A stretch of 64,000 bases of DNA, taken from NCBI GenBank assembly GCA_008692225.1, contig VICG01000002.1, positions 3,267,001 to 3,331,000 of the forward strand, given 5' to 3'. The notes beneath the pieces were generated by a model, which searched no databases, was not told the origin of the DNA, and saw only the letters and a program-made list of their open reading frames with translations. The stretch is from Monilinia fructicola. Its lineage: Eukaryota; Ascomycota; Leotiomycetes; Helotiales; Sclerotiniaceae. Positions 47,199 to 58,164 of this stretch are shown here, one piece after another. Every line of letters starts with the position of its first letter. Position 1 is the first letter of the stretch. The position numbers and the translations under genes were made by a program.

Positions 47199-48498
47199 GA
47201 AGGATCCACGGGCCAACTGAACACACTGGCCAACTGAACGCGCTAAACCCTTTTAGGTGATGTACAGGCAATATTCCATTTTTCAAGGTATATTTAAACT
47301 TTAATACTTTATCATTATTGTTATATATATTTTGTATAATAATGCTACTTTGAAATAGTATATCCTTTTTTTAATAAAAATAATTAATAAAAATCTTTAA
47401 ATTTTTTTTTAATATAATTTATAATTTTAAATTTATAATAATAAAGCTTTTTAATAAATTTATTTATTTAATCTATAAATATTAAATCTAAAAACAACTA
47501 TATAATATTTAAATCTTTTAATTTTACTTATAATTAATTAAAAAGTATATAAGTTACTTTTTTATAAATATATATTTATAAAGCTTTATTTTATTAAATT
47601 AAAATTATTAATTAAAATTATATATTAGTAACGCTTAATTAAGGTAATTTAAACTAAAGTAAACGTAATAAAATTATATATTTAAAGTATATAATTTTTT
47701 TTTTATAGATATTAATAATAATTACTTCTTTTTAAAAAGAATAAACTAAAAGATTAAGTTTTTTTTTAAATAATTATAAAGATTTTCAATATTATATAAA
47801 AAAAACTATACTTTTTAAATTATATTTTTATATATTTATAAAAAAAACTAATTATAATTTAACTTAATAAATAAACAAATAATAAACTTTAAATTAATAT
47901 AATATATAAAAAATTATTTAAATTTAAAATAAAAACATAAGATTATATAAAAATAGGAAATAATATCGTAATAAAAGCTAATCGTTATTAAACTAATTAA
48001 CGTTTTACTATAATTAATATTATTCTATACTTTTATTAACAATATTAGTAACGCTAGCAGCGTTGTTCTTATAATTATTAAGGGTATAACTCTATTATTA
48101 ACTCTTTTCGTATTAATCGTACAATAAAAGATAATATATAATTAATAAATAATTATAGCTTTTATTTAAATATAAATATTATAGAATCCTATATAATAGC
48201 TTTAAAAATTAAAAAATATTCTATTTTTTATTTTAAGAAAAAGATTATTAATTTTAATTTTTAAGTTTTTTATATAATTTGAAATAATATAATTAAAAAA
48301 AAGTAATAAGTTTAATTGTATATATATAAAGATTAATTTAATATTATCTAAAAAGTATAATTATTATAATTTGATTTAATATTGAAATATAAATAATAGA
48401 AATAATAATAGAAATTTAGGTTGAAGCTTGAAAGCGGTGACCTAATTAGGTTAGACTGTTCAGTTGGCCAGTGTGTTCAGTTGGCCCGTGGATTCTTC
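47199..48498. mobile_element. 1,300-bp TA-flanked inverted-repeat element with AT-saturated core
   Basis: Terminal inverted repeats of 41 bp (47199-47239 and 48458-48498) differ at one position. Each contains GGCCAACTGAAC twice in direct orientation, after GAAGRATCCACG at the outer tip. TA flanks both ends (47197-47198, 48499-48500), fitting Tc1/mariner, possibly a Fot1/pogo-type element. The ~1.2-kb core is almost all A and T, has no ORF of note and has very few CA dinucleotides, as expected after RIP. The ends remain rich in CA. Whether it is a RIP-destroyed transposase copy or a long MITE cannot be told from this copy alone. Confidence 0.88.
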
Positions 48499-48500
48499 TA

Positions 48501-51500
48501 GGCCAAGGCTATACACAATGCAGATATTTCTAAATAGTATATATATAATGTATACGCCATCTATTAGTTACGCATATCACCACTAAAGAAAGTAATGCAA
48601 AGGATGCTTTGAGCCTTTAATTCCAGGTTCGATGGCCAAAATGATATTTGTAGAATTATAAAAAAGCTAGATGAGCAGCAAAACTAATAAATGAGATTAT
48701 CTTTCAAAAGTTGCGATTATCTCAAAGGCTTTCCGTGCCGAAGCTTGATATCCATAAATGTTTGAATAAGTCCAGTGCGTAGTCTTCCTTTGTCTATTCG
48801 AAAATTTGACGCAATGCATAACCTTATGGTGAACTTCGTTTAAGGTAAAAAGGGGCTCCTTGGTTTTACTGAAGCGTACGAATTCCAAGTATCATATGTT
48901 TTTGAGAACTTCTAAATTATCATTTAGAGTCAAAATTGAATGAAAGAAAAACCTAGCCCATTGCTTTCCTTGTTGAAAGGTTCTCATATCAAATTGAGTT
49001 GAGATATGAAAATCCATTCCCTTCTTTAAGTACTGTTCACAGATCAAAAATTCTTCTCATTAATACCAGCATTAACGATGCTTCAATCTACATAAACTAC
49101 CTCAAAGTTTTCACCTATATCACAGCAAGTGTGATATCGTGGTAAAAAACGAAGAAAACACTTCCATGATTAATATCAGTAGAACCTCATCGCGCTATAG
49201 AATAATCGAATTGTAAATAAATACTTCTATCAAAAAAGTAAACCCCAACTCCAATATCATACACATGACCCCAGCCACAGAAATTTCCATAGAAGCTTTA
49301 TAGACTTCTTCCTAGACAGTCCTATATCCAAATACCTCAATTGTTATACTTTCGTTCAGTTCAACGCGGTTAATATTTCTTAGGTCAATCATGATACTAT
49401 CCTAATATATGCAGGGTCTGCAAACGCACTGTGGCCTCTCCTAACCATTACTTTTGTATTTATTTGGGTCTCTAGATTTATGGCTCTTAAGAGAAGTCCG
49501 AGTAGAGGTAGGTGTAAGGATGAAGGACAATCTCAACTTTCCTCCTGGAGGGCAAAATGGAATTTTAGAGAGGCAGTGTAGGTTTTCACTACTAGACTCC
49601 TTCGAGACCTTTTAATATTATGATATCAAGTCACGACTTGGCTTTCGGTTCCAGATTTTAGATGGCAAAAATAAGATCTGGGTGGTATGAATTTGATGGA
49701 TTCAGAGTCATGGTTCAAAAGTAGGATAATGATTTCCAGTCGTGAGTATTTACATTTACATTTACATTTTTCATTTGGCTTGGCCTCTTAGCGCCGAGCA
49801 TTATATGATGGGGCGGTTTGGAAACGAGTGAGGACAATCAAAAAGTCCTGCGATCCTATGAGGAATGTTTGTATGGTTGGTAAGACTAACAACTACTGGA
49901 TACCAATATCTAAATTGGCAGAAATTCTTCCAAGGTGATCATTGTTGGATGTTGATTTCGCAAGTAGAAGTCTTCGCTGGAAGATAAATAATGGCGGAGA
50001 ACTTATATCAGAGTGTTCGATAGTCCAGCCTACAATCCATCAATGAGATATTCTTCATTCTTGCACTCATTCAAAATATTCAGTCTATTTGAATTGTTCA
50101 TTTCATTTGAAACACTGAACCTATTCGTAACCATTAATCTAATCACATTCACAACTTTACAGATACTAGAAATTCTAACATCATTCTGTTCAAACTACTG
50201 AACACTCTAAATTGAATCAGTTCCATCCAGAGTATCTTGAAAGGAGAATAGTGGGACGTTAAGTTGTTAACTATAACCGATTCCATGGTCTAGCCAACCT
50301 GAAAATGATCAGTGAAAATTCTGTAATCAATACCATCAAACTAGGATGCAGTTGATTGCTGTAACCTTTTGCACATATATCAGGATCACGGGGTTAGATT
50401 TGCATGTACCTGTAAATTCTAGCAGGGCCCATTGTCCGTTTTGATGAACGTTTATTGATTGAACCCTCGTACGTGATACCATGATACACAAAGCTCACCC
50501 ACGGCCTATTGCCCTCCATGATAAAAATAATCCTTGAACGGATCAAAGTATACAGAATAAACGATATTATATAGAAAACCCAAGCTATACTGCCTGAAAG
50601 CCATCACGCTAGGAAGATGACAGACATGCAACATTGGGATGACATCGCAGTGTGGGTTTACCTGGTACAGTATTGTAGGTTCAAACTCATCGCCAGGAAG
50701 AACAGTGCATCTGTCTTGGAATTTAACGATGATAGGGCGTGGGTTCGCAGTCCATCAAAACGTGGTTCCAAAGCAGGAGCTGTAGCTATTTTAGTACTTG
50801 TAGAAACAGTGCGAATCTCAACGTGACTGGGGTGGGCGGGGAGGAAAATGCCCATGTGGATTGAAGGAATAATCATATTGGATGAATTTTGATACCAATT
50901 GGAACCCAGTTATTGCCCTTGAGAATTAGAAATTTGGGCCAATGTAGGTTGGCCCATAGTCTCAAAGTGTGTTGAGAAAATCCGAGAAATGAAACTCTAC
51001 TGTGTAGATAGTTCTTCCCTTTTGCTGTTATGTATACCCAACTAAGATAGCGACGTAAATCAAGTAATTTTTGCTTCTTTACATATCCAGGCATAAGAGG
51101 CTTTTACCTCGTTCACTTCACGGCGATAGAGACGTGGATGGCCAGTACATACGCCAGGAGTATAGTATGGAGATGCTATGCATTCACGTATGGCTACACG
51201 TTTTCTTCATGGTGAATATCACAGCAATCATTTCATGACCACCCGGAAAGTACATATTGGTAAGCCTTGTTTACTGTAATGGGCAGTTTTGCCAGAGGGC
51301 CGGGTAGGCTCACCGCAGCATTTCTTTGTAAACAACATTAAAAACAGTAGACAAATAGAAGGTCTATCTCCTAGAATAGTATAAATGGTCTCTGAATTCC
51401 AAAGTCACCAGTCTACAAGACCCAACTCTCCACAGCCACTATAATCTTCCAGGAGTCCCCCTTTTTCGGATCGAAATAGCAACATCTCCGTGTATCTCAG

Positions 51501-52418
51501 TCTTTGAAAAGGAGATCATGATTACTAATAGCTTCCTGCCTAGATAGTCGACAAGAATGCAAAACTAATGGAGTCTCCATGTGATATCGGGCTCCTCAAT
51601 GTATGAGGTATATTTGAGCGAAAGGAATAATCCCCTTAATGGCTATCTTGGTAATAGAGGATCCCTGATCTCGAACCATGGCAGCAAAGCTCCAGATGAT
51701 AAGTTGCACTTTGTCGTGAAGCATGTAGCAAAAGAAGAAAACAACATAAAGGTCTGCACGAGAGACTCTTACGATCTTGGGAAGGAACGATTGAGCTGGA
51801 GATGGAGAGTTGTAGCTACGGATGATCTGTAGAAGTTGGATCTCGTAGCGATATTGCATTTTGGTTCAACTTGACTTAAAAAGGCGGAATCTAGTAAAGA
51901 TATTACTTAAGATGAAACTAGAACTTCCATGTCTACTTTACCTAGGTAGCTCTAGATATAACTATATCATACTTATGATTAGGTAAATAACAAACAAATT
52001 CACAAATTCACAAATTCACAACATTGTAACATTCAGATATTAACCCATGGCGCTTACCATTGTGTAGAATAGCAATAGTAAAGTAAATAAAACCAGAAAT
52101 CAAGTACTTCTTCCTTTCTTGCTCAATCACACTTGTGAAGGTCAACTCACCCGATAGTGCTGTCAACAATGTTGAATGTTTAAAAGTTGTATTAAAGTGG
52201 TTTTCAAGCGACGACAATACTGTATTCAGAAACCAAATGTGGCCCGTGCACACTGCTTCAAGAAATTTGTCGAGACGCGATATCAACGCGCAGAGTAGTG
52301 GGAATTTATTCAAACGGCACTTACAAACATCCACCAATACACAAATACGTTCTGTGTGACCGGATTTCTTACTCTCCCATTAATACTTTTACGGCAGATA
52401 CCTAAGAAATCTTTCAAC
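48501..52418. other. Intergenic, no gene seen
   Basis: About 3.9 kb of AT-rich DNA between the mobile element and the CCT3 start. There is a TTTACA hexamer run near 49751-49770 and a CAAATTCA 10-mer run near 51996-52020. ORFs are short with no domain or splice path. Confidence 0.5.
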
Positions 52419-54338
52419 ATGCAGGCGCCGGTAGTAGTAATGAGTAAGTCTTTGAAGTCTTTGAAGCTCTTTCTACCTGCTACCCCTCTTGCTCTCACAA
52501 TGGCAAAATGCTGACTATGGCTTATAGACACCCAAAGTGGTGATAGGCAAACTGGCCGGAAAGCTCAGATGTCGAATATCACCGCAGCCAAAACGTATGG
52601 GCTCCCCACAGCATCCCTCGAATACCCCTCCATTTAACAAATCAGAACTGACACATAACAGTGTCGCAGATATTATTCGATCATGTTTGGGCCCAAAAGC
52701 TATGTTGAAGATGTTGCTGGACCCTATGGGAGGTATCGTTTTGACAAACGATGGCCATGCTATTCTTAGAGAAATCGAAGTGTCACATCCTGCGGCAAAG
52801 AGTATGATTGAGTTGAGCAGGACACAAGATGAAGAAGTTGGAGATGGAACTACCAGTGTCATTATTCTTGGTATGCGACAACTTGGGAACCTACAAGAAA
52901 TTAAGCTGATATCATCTAGCTGGTGAAATGCTGGCACAGTCTCTCCCACAACTTGAGAGAAATATCCACCCAGTTGTTATTATTTCTGCTTTCAAGGCCG
53001 CACTGAAAGATGCTCTAGAGATTATTGAAGAGATCTCTCTCCCGGTTGATATCAACGATGACAAAGCCATGTACCAACTCATCTCATCCTCGATTGGCAC
53101 AAAATTCGTCTCTAGATGGTCTGAACTCATGTGCAGCTTAGCCCTTAAGGCTGTGCGAACAGTGACCCACGAAATTGGAGGTGGCAAGAAAGAAGTAGAC
53201 ATCAAGCGTTATGCAAGAGTTGAGAAAATCCCAGGTGGAGAAATTGAAGATAGCAGAGTTTTGGACGGTGTTATGCTCAACAAAGATATTACCCATCCAA
53301 AGATGAGACGGAGAATCGAGAATCCACGAATCATCCTGTTAGATTGCACATTGGAATACAAGAAGGGAGAATCACAGACAAACATTGAGATTAGCAAAGA
53401 GGATGACTGGAACAAGATTTTGCAAATTGAGGAGGAGCAGGTCAAGCTTATGTGCGATTCTATTCTTGCTCTTAAGCCAGATTTGGTCATTACCGAGAAG
53501 GGTGTCTCCGGTATGTCTACTTCCTTGGTTACGATTTAATGAGCTAATTGAATTCTAGATCTCGCACAACATTACCTCATGAAGGGCAACGTTACTGCGC
53601 TCCGTCGTGTCCGAAAGACAGATAATAACAGAATAGCTCGTGCTACAGGCGCAACTGTCGTCAACAGAGTAGATGATCTCCAGGAGTCTGATGTTGGAAC
53701 CGAGTGTGGTCTCTTCGAGATTGAAAAGATTGGTGACGAATACTTTACATTTTTGACCAAGTGCAAATCACCAAAGGCCTGCACCATCTTACTGAGAGGT
53801 CCATCTAAAGACATCTTGAACGAGATTGACAGAAATTTGGCCGATGCTATGGCTGTTGCACGAAATGTTATGTTCCACCCAAGATTATCGCCCGGCGGAG
53901 GTGCTACTGAAATGGCTGTAGCTGTCAGATTAGGTCAACTAGCAAAGAGCATTGAGGGTGTACAACAATGGCCATACAGGGCTGTAGCCGAAGCTATGGA
54001 AGTCATCCCAAGAACCTTGATTCAAAACGCTGGACAAAGCCCTGTTAGAGTTCTCACTGCATTGAGAGCAAAGCATGCTGAGGGTGGAAGCTCATGGGGT
54101 ATTGATGGCGACAAGGGTACTTTGGTCGATATGAACGAGTACGGTGTTTGGGAACCAGAAGCAGTCAAATTACAAAGTATCAAGACTGCAGTTGAGGTAT
54201 GTGATTATGTGCATATCAATTTGAGAACCATTTAACTAATTCATCTTACAGTCCGCTTGCCTCCTCCTGAGGGTTGATGATATTTGCAGCGCGAAGGCTG
54301 CAAGAGCACCTGGTGCACCCGGCGGTGGAGAGGAATAA
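52419..54338 (+). CDS. cct3: Chaperonin CCT/TRiC subunit gamma
   Basis: Cytosolic ATP-dependent folding of actin, tubulin and other clients as one of eight ring subunits. Six exons: 52419-52443, 52528-52594, 52662-52870, 52920-53510, 53559-54196 and 54252-54338; total 538 aa, the normal CCT3 length. Every join is in phase and gives unbroken family sequence: 'MQAPVVVMNTQSGDRQTGRK', 'ITAAKTVADIIRSCLGPKAM', 'TSVIILAGEMLAQSLPQLE', 'EKGVSDLAQHYL', 'IKTAVESACLLLRVDDI'. ATPase signatures are present: 'LDPMGGIVLTNDGHAIL', the nucleotide-binding GDGTT at 91-95 and 'SPGGGATEMAVA' near 400. The short C-terminal 'PGAPGGGEE' tail is typical. Introns are 48-84 bases. It ends 232 bp from the convergent PRKRIP1-like gene. 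Confidence 0.97.
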
Positions 54339-54570
54339 ATCTTCCAAAGTTAGTGTATTAAAAAAAGCGATGATAATATGGTTGAGCATACCCTTGTAAC
54401 CATAGCATAGAGCTCACGGTTAACGAATGCATGTTCATGTTCATGACAAACGAATAGATATCAAGCCAATACACCCATTTTGGCCACTTTTCAACGATTG
54501 TGATTATTCCTATTCGTGCGGAAATCTGAAATGGCTGATAAATTTGAGCTTCTGTAGCGTCGAATATTTA

Positions 54571-55182
54571 TCATTCATCGTCGTGGATAATGACTCCGAC
54601 CTGTTCTTGTGCCTCTCCAATATTGTTGGTTCCAGCATCCTCATCCTCACCATTTCCCTTGACGTTTGCTTCAATCCTAGGCTTCACCTTTCCTGCCTGT
54701 GCCTCAACAGCACCAGCACCAACACCCGTACCAGGATTCTGACCCTTGCCAGTTTTCTTCTGCCTCTTCTTTTCCCTCTTTTCCCTAGCCTTTCTCGTCT
54801 TTTCCGCATCCTTTTCTTCCCTTTCCTTCTTCTCCCTCTCCCATTGCTCCGCCTCCTCTTCCTTTCTAACCTCCTCATCCATGCTCTTCAGTCTCTCGTA
54901 CTCCCTTCTTCGACTCGCCTTATATACATGGAACTCTCCCGATCCAGCCCCAGCAGAACTTCCCTGCACATTCTGCACGATTTCGGGAACATTTGCGCCT
55001 GCATCTCTTTTTACAGTCAAGGAGGTCGAAGATGGAATTATGATATCGCGATCGGGTGCGGCCATCAATTTGTCGATCTGAGAAGCGGTTTCTGAGCGTG
55101 GAGATATCGCGCGACGCTTGAGGGGGCGTTTGGAACGAGCGTCTGCTGAGGTGGGAATAGATTCGGGGATGTTTTCTGACAT
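54571..55182 (-). CDS. PRKRIP1/DUF1168 family nuclear protein
   Basis: Single exon, 203 aa from the ATG at 55182 ('MSENIPESIPTSADARSK'). The frame is open to an earlier Met at 55254, but the region after 55182 starts the conserved portion. The family core is clear: 'IDKLMAAPDRDIIIP' at about 37, then 'GSSAGAGSGEFHVYKASRRREYERLK' (about 80-105), followed by a long charged helix of Lys/Glu/Arg (about 105-150), probably a single alpha-helix or coiled coil, and a variable Gly/acidic tail. The human relative is a component of catalytic spliceosomes and was first described as a PKR inhibitor; a splicing-associated nuclear role is inferred from that. No frameshift was seen. Confidence 0.88.
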   Translation of the reverse strand: MSENIPESIPTSADARSKRPLKRRAISPRSETASQIDKLMAAPDRDIIIPSSTSLTVKRDAGANVPEIVQNVQGSSAGAGSGEFHVYKASRRREYERLKSMDEEVRKEEEAEQWEREKKEREEKDAEKTRKAREKREKKRQKKTGKGQNPGTGVGAGAVEAQAGKVKPRIEANVKGNGEDEDAGTNNIGEAQEQVGVIIHDDE

Positions 55183-55832
55183 GTTTGAGGAGGCTTTAAT
55201 GGTATGAACGAATGGATACCTATGGACTGTGTGTATGAACCAAGACGAAATCAAATGTCGTTTGCTGAGATCCTTCGTGCAGGTAATTCAATTTTGTGAT
55301 TCTGTCACTGAGTAGAGTTTATATTATGATGGTAAGAAGAGCAACTTTAATATTTGTTTTTCCAATGATTATTACAAGTAGGTATTTTAAATATCCATGC
55401 ATCATTCATTCATTGATTGATTCGAAGTTTTGATCACAACAAGGTTTTTGTTTTATTTACCATCAGCCTTGTCTCGGCAGCCCCCTGACTAAATTACTAA
55501 TATCGCCGGTCCGCCTCGCCAAATGTGGAAAAATGGCATTCATACTCTATCCGTCGAAAGATTGATTAACAACATTAACGATAAGACGATAACAAGGGTG
55601 GCAACTTGAAACATCCACACGGTACTTTTATTCCTCAGCATTGTTGCAGACATCTATCTATCTTCACTTATTTTTCTCTGGATTATAAATTCAAAAAAGT
55701 ACAAGAATAAGACAGGCGGCAAACATTTCCTCTAATTTTATTCTACCATCTCTCAAACTCTTCCATACAAAAAGAATCCAAACGCCCATTGGAACCAAAA
55801 CCAAAAGGCTGTGTGCTTCTTGACCTACCAAT
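55183..55832. promoter_or_regulatory. Divergent promoter region
   Basis: A 650-bp spacer between head-to-head genes (PRKRIP1-like on minus, phosphatase-like on plus), so it contains both promoters. Near the plus-strand start there is a CT-containing leader stretch (about 55725-55765). No defined operator was recognised. Confidence 0.5.
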
Positions 55833-57465
55833 ATGGGAAAACCTCGCATGATCATCTTGATCAGACACGCTCAATCTGAGGGAAATAGTATGTTCCCACA
55901 CTTTTCTCGTCGACAAGGCTGACAGCCTCGTTCTGGATATCTAGCTAACACATCCAGAGAACCGCGATATCCACCAAACTATCCCAGATCACAGAGTAAA
56001 GCTCACCCCTGAAGGCTGGACCCAGGCGCATGAAGCTGGCTTACAACTGCGAAATCTTCTCCGCCCAGATGATACCCTCCACTTCTTCACTTCCCCCTAT
56101 CGAAGGACTCGCGAAACTACAGAAGGTATTCTCTCCACCCTGACCTCCGACTCTCCAGGCCCTTCGCCGTTCCCCAGGCACTCTATAAAAGTCTATGAGG
56201 AACCTCGTCTGCGCGAGCAGGATTTTGGCAACTTTCAACCATGCAGTGCGGAAATGGAAAGGATGTGGCAGGAACGAGCAGATTATGGACACTTTTTCTA
56301 TAGAATCCCGAATGGGGAGAGTGCGGCGGATGCGTATGATAGAGTGAGTGGTTTTAATGAGAGTCTGTGGAGACAATTTGGAGACGATGATTTTGCAAGT
56401 GTTTGTGTTTTAGGTATGTTTTGGTATCTGATTCTTTCCATTCAGCATGTCTAATATGATCGGGTGACAGTTACTCATGGGCTCATGTCCCGCGTCTTTC
56501 TAATGAAATGGTACCATTTCTCCGTCGAGTATTTCGAAGACCTTCGAAACGTTAACCATTGCGAGTTCCTCATCATGCGCAAATCGGATGATTCCGGAAA
56601 ATATATATTGGAGAACCAACTCCGCACATGGTCTCAGCTGAAGCAAGAACGTGCCATTGCTGCCGCTGCCAAGTCCTCCCCATCAACGCCTGAAAATGGG
56701 CAAGCTTCCGAAAAGGACAGAGAGAAGGAGACTAGACTTCTAGGGGCAGGCCGATCTCCCGCAGGATCTTCAAGCCCAATCCCGACACACAAACGATGGG
56801 GTGGTTGTCCGAATGGATGCGATCATGGAAAGCATTACTATAAAAAGGAGAACTCCATGCACGCCATGCAACTAAATGGTCGCCTAATCACATCAGCCAC
56901 CACTTCATCAACGCATGTAGAAACGATTGCATCGCGCCGACCCGCTGCCCGTCGCTGGCAATCATCCTCGGACGAAGAAGAGGATGACCCCCGAGGCAAA
57001 CCAGGTCCACCTGAATTAGATGTCCAAAAGAGTCTTGAAGAAACAGTTAGCAGTCCCGATGGAACACCCAGTTTTATCAGCATAGAGGATCGATTACGCA
57101 GTCGGATTCGGAGCCCCAGTGATCTACTTGGCATACGCCACGGTGGCAGAGATGGAGGCGGGAGTGCTAGCGGTGCAAATAGCGATGCGGAGTTTAGCGC
57201 AGAAGAAGATGCTAGGAAGAGATTGGCTAAAGGAAAGCCTGGAAATAATGGGTTGGCAATTTCAGTGCTATCGCGGAAGCTGAAGCGAGAAGAATCGGAT
57301 GGGATGGGAAAGGGAGTCAAGGCCAACGCCTTAGGAGATCAAAGTGAAGACGGAGATGACGATGCTGGAGGACAGAGTGATGAAGGGGGTGAGCCGAGCC
57401 CCGAACTACTTGAAATTCAACAAGCTGAAAAATTGGACAAAAGTATCGAGGGGAGTGTCTATTAA
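55833..57465 (+). CDS. Histidine phosphatase (phosphoglycerate-mutase-like) protein, DET1-like
   Basis: Three exons: 55833-55887, 55958-56413 and 56471-57465; 501 aa. Both GTATGT introns join in phase. The N-terminal ~190 residues form a complete histidine-phosphatase core: 'IRHAQSEGN' with the phospho-acceptor His12, 'SPYRRTRET' (Arg68), 'LREQDFGN' with the acid/base Glu105 and 'VTHGLMSR' (His173). All four expected catalytic residues are present, so it should be active on a phosphomonoester. The nearest named relative by memory is the yeast acid phosphatase DET1 (sterol transport), but the substrate here is unknown. The C-terminal ~270 residues are disordered, Ser/Arg/Glu/Gly-rich and acidic, carrying 'RWGGCPNGCDHGKHYY', with conserved-looking Cys and His that could bind metal. 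Confidence 0.9.
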
Positions 57466-58164
57466 GTCAAAAAGTTGAAGGCTTTTACTTGGATAAAGGA
57501 TTATGGTTCTGAAGTTTCGGATTTCAGATGAAAAGATGTAAGCATCAGGCTTGCTATGTCGCGAGATGAGCTAGATGAGAGGATGACATAGGATGACAAT
57601 ACATCAACAAAGTTAAATTAAATGAATAGACACATCTTTAATACCGAGAGTCTGCCTTTGTGCCTCCCAAAGACGCCCGACCTCTAGGATGATATCAATA
57701 GTTGAAATGGGGTTTCAATAAGAACACTCATGCTGGCTCATATATTCGTCAGACTATCCACCAACCCTCTCAAATCTCATTTTCGTGTGCCAAAATTCGC
57801 TATTCGCACCTATATATTACAATGAAAGACAAGAAGTCGTTGGTGTTTCTCACCTGAAGAATCGTGTCGTATGTAATTGTACCATTGCATAACATTTGTT
57901 ACCGTCAATTGCCAGAGCATTACCTAAAGGCAGGAAGCAAAAGAAAGCGCCCAAAGTTCGTCGATAAAATTCATCACTAGAAATATTCACAATTATTAAG
58001 CTGTTTCCACTCCGCCGTATTGATCCTGCCTTTCCTGACTAAGTAGCATTTTTGATTCGTATCATTGGCTGTATTCGAATGTGTTGTTTCCTTTTGTTGC
58101 TATCCCGGCTGTTCCCCGTGCGCCCACATTCGAGATGGTCTTTGAGAGCAGACTACCAAGGGTA
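57466..58164. other. Convergent intergenic spacer
   Basis: Shared 3' region of the phosphatase-like gene (+) and the pseudokinase gene (-). No ORF or repeat of note. Confidence 0.5.

Noticed and set aside
54427..55095. 222-aa plus ORF opposite the PRKRIP1-like gene
   Set aside because: Antisense shadow of a recognisable protein; its Phe/Leu/Ser richness mirrors the Lys/Glu codons of the opposite strand.
56838..57326. 162-aa minus ORF
   Set aside because: Antisense to the disordered tail of the phosphatase-like gene and without a domain.
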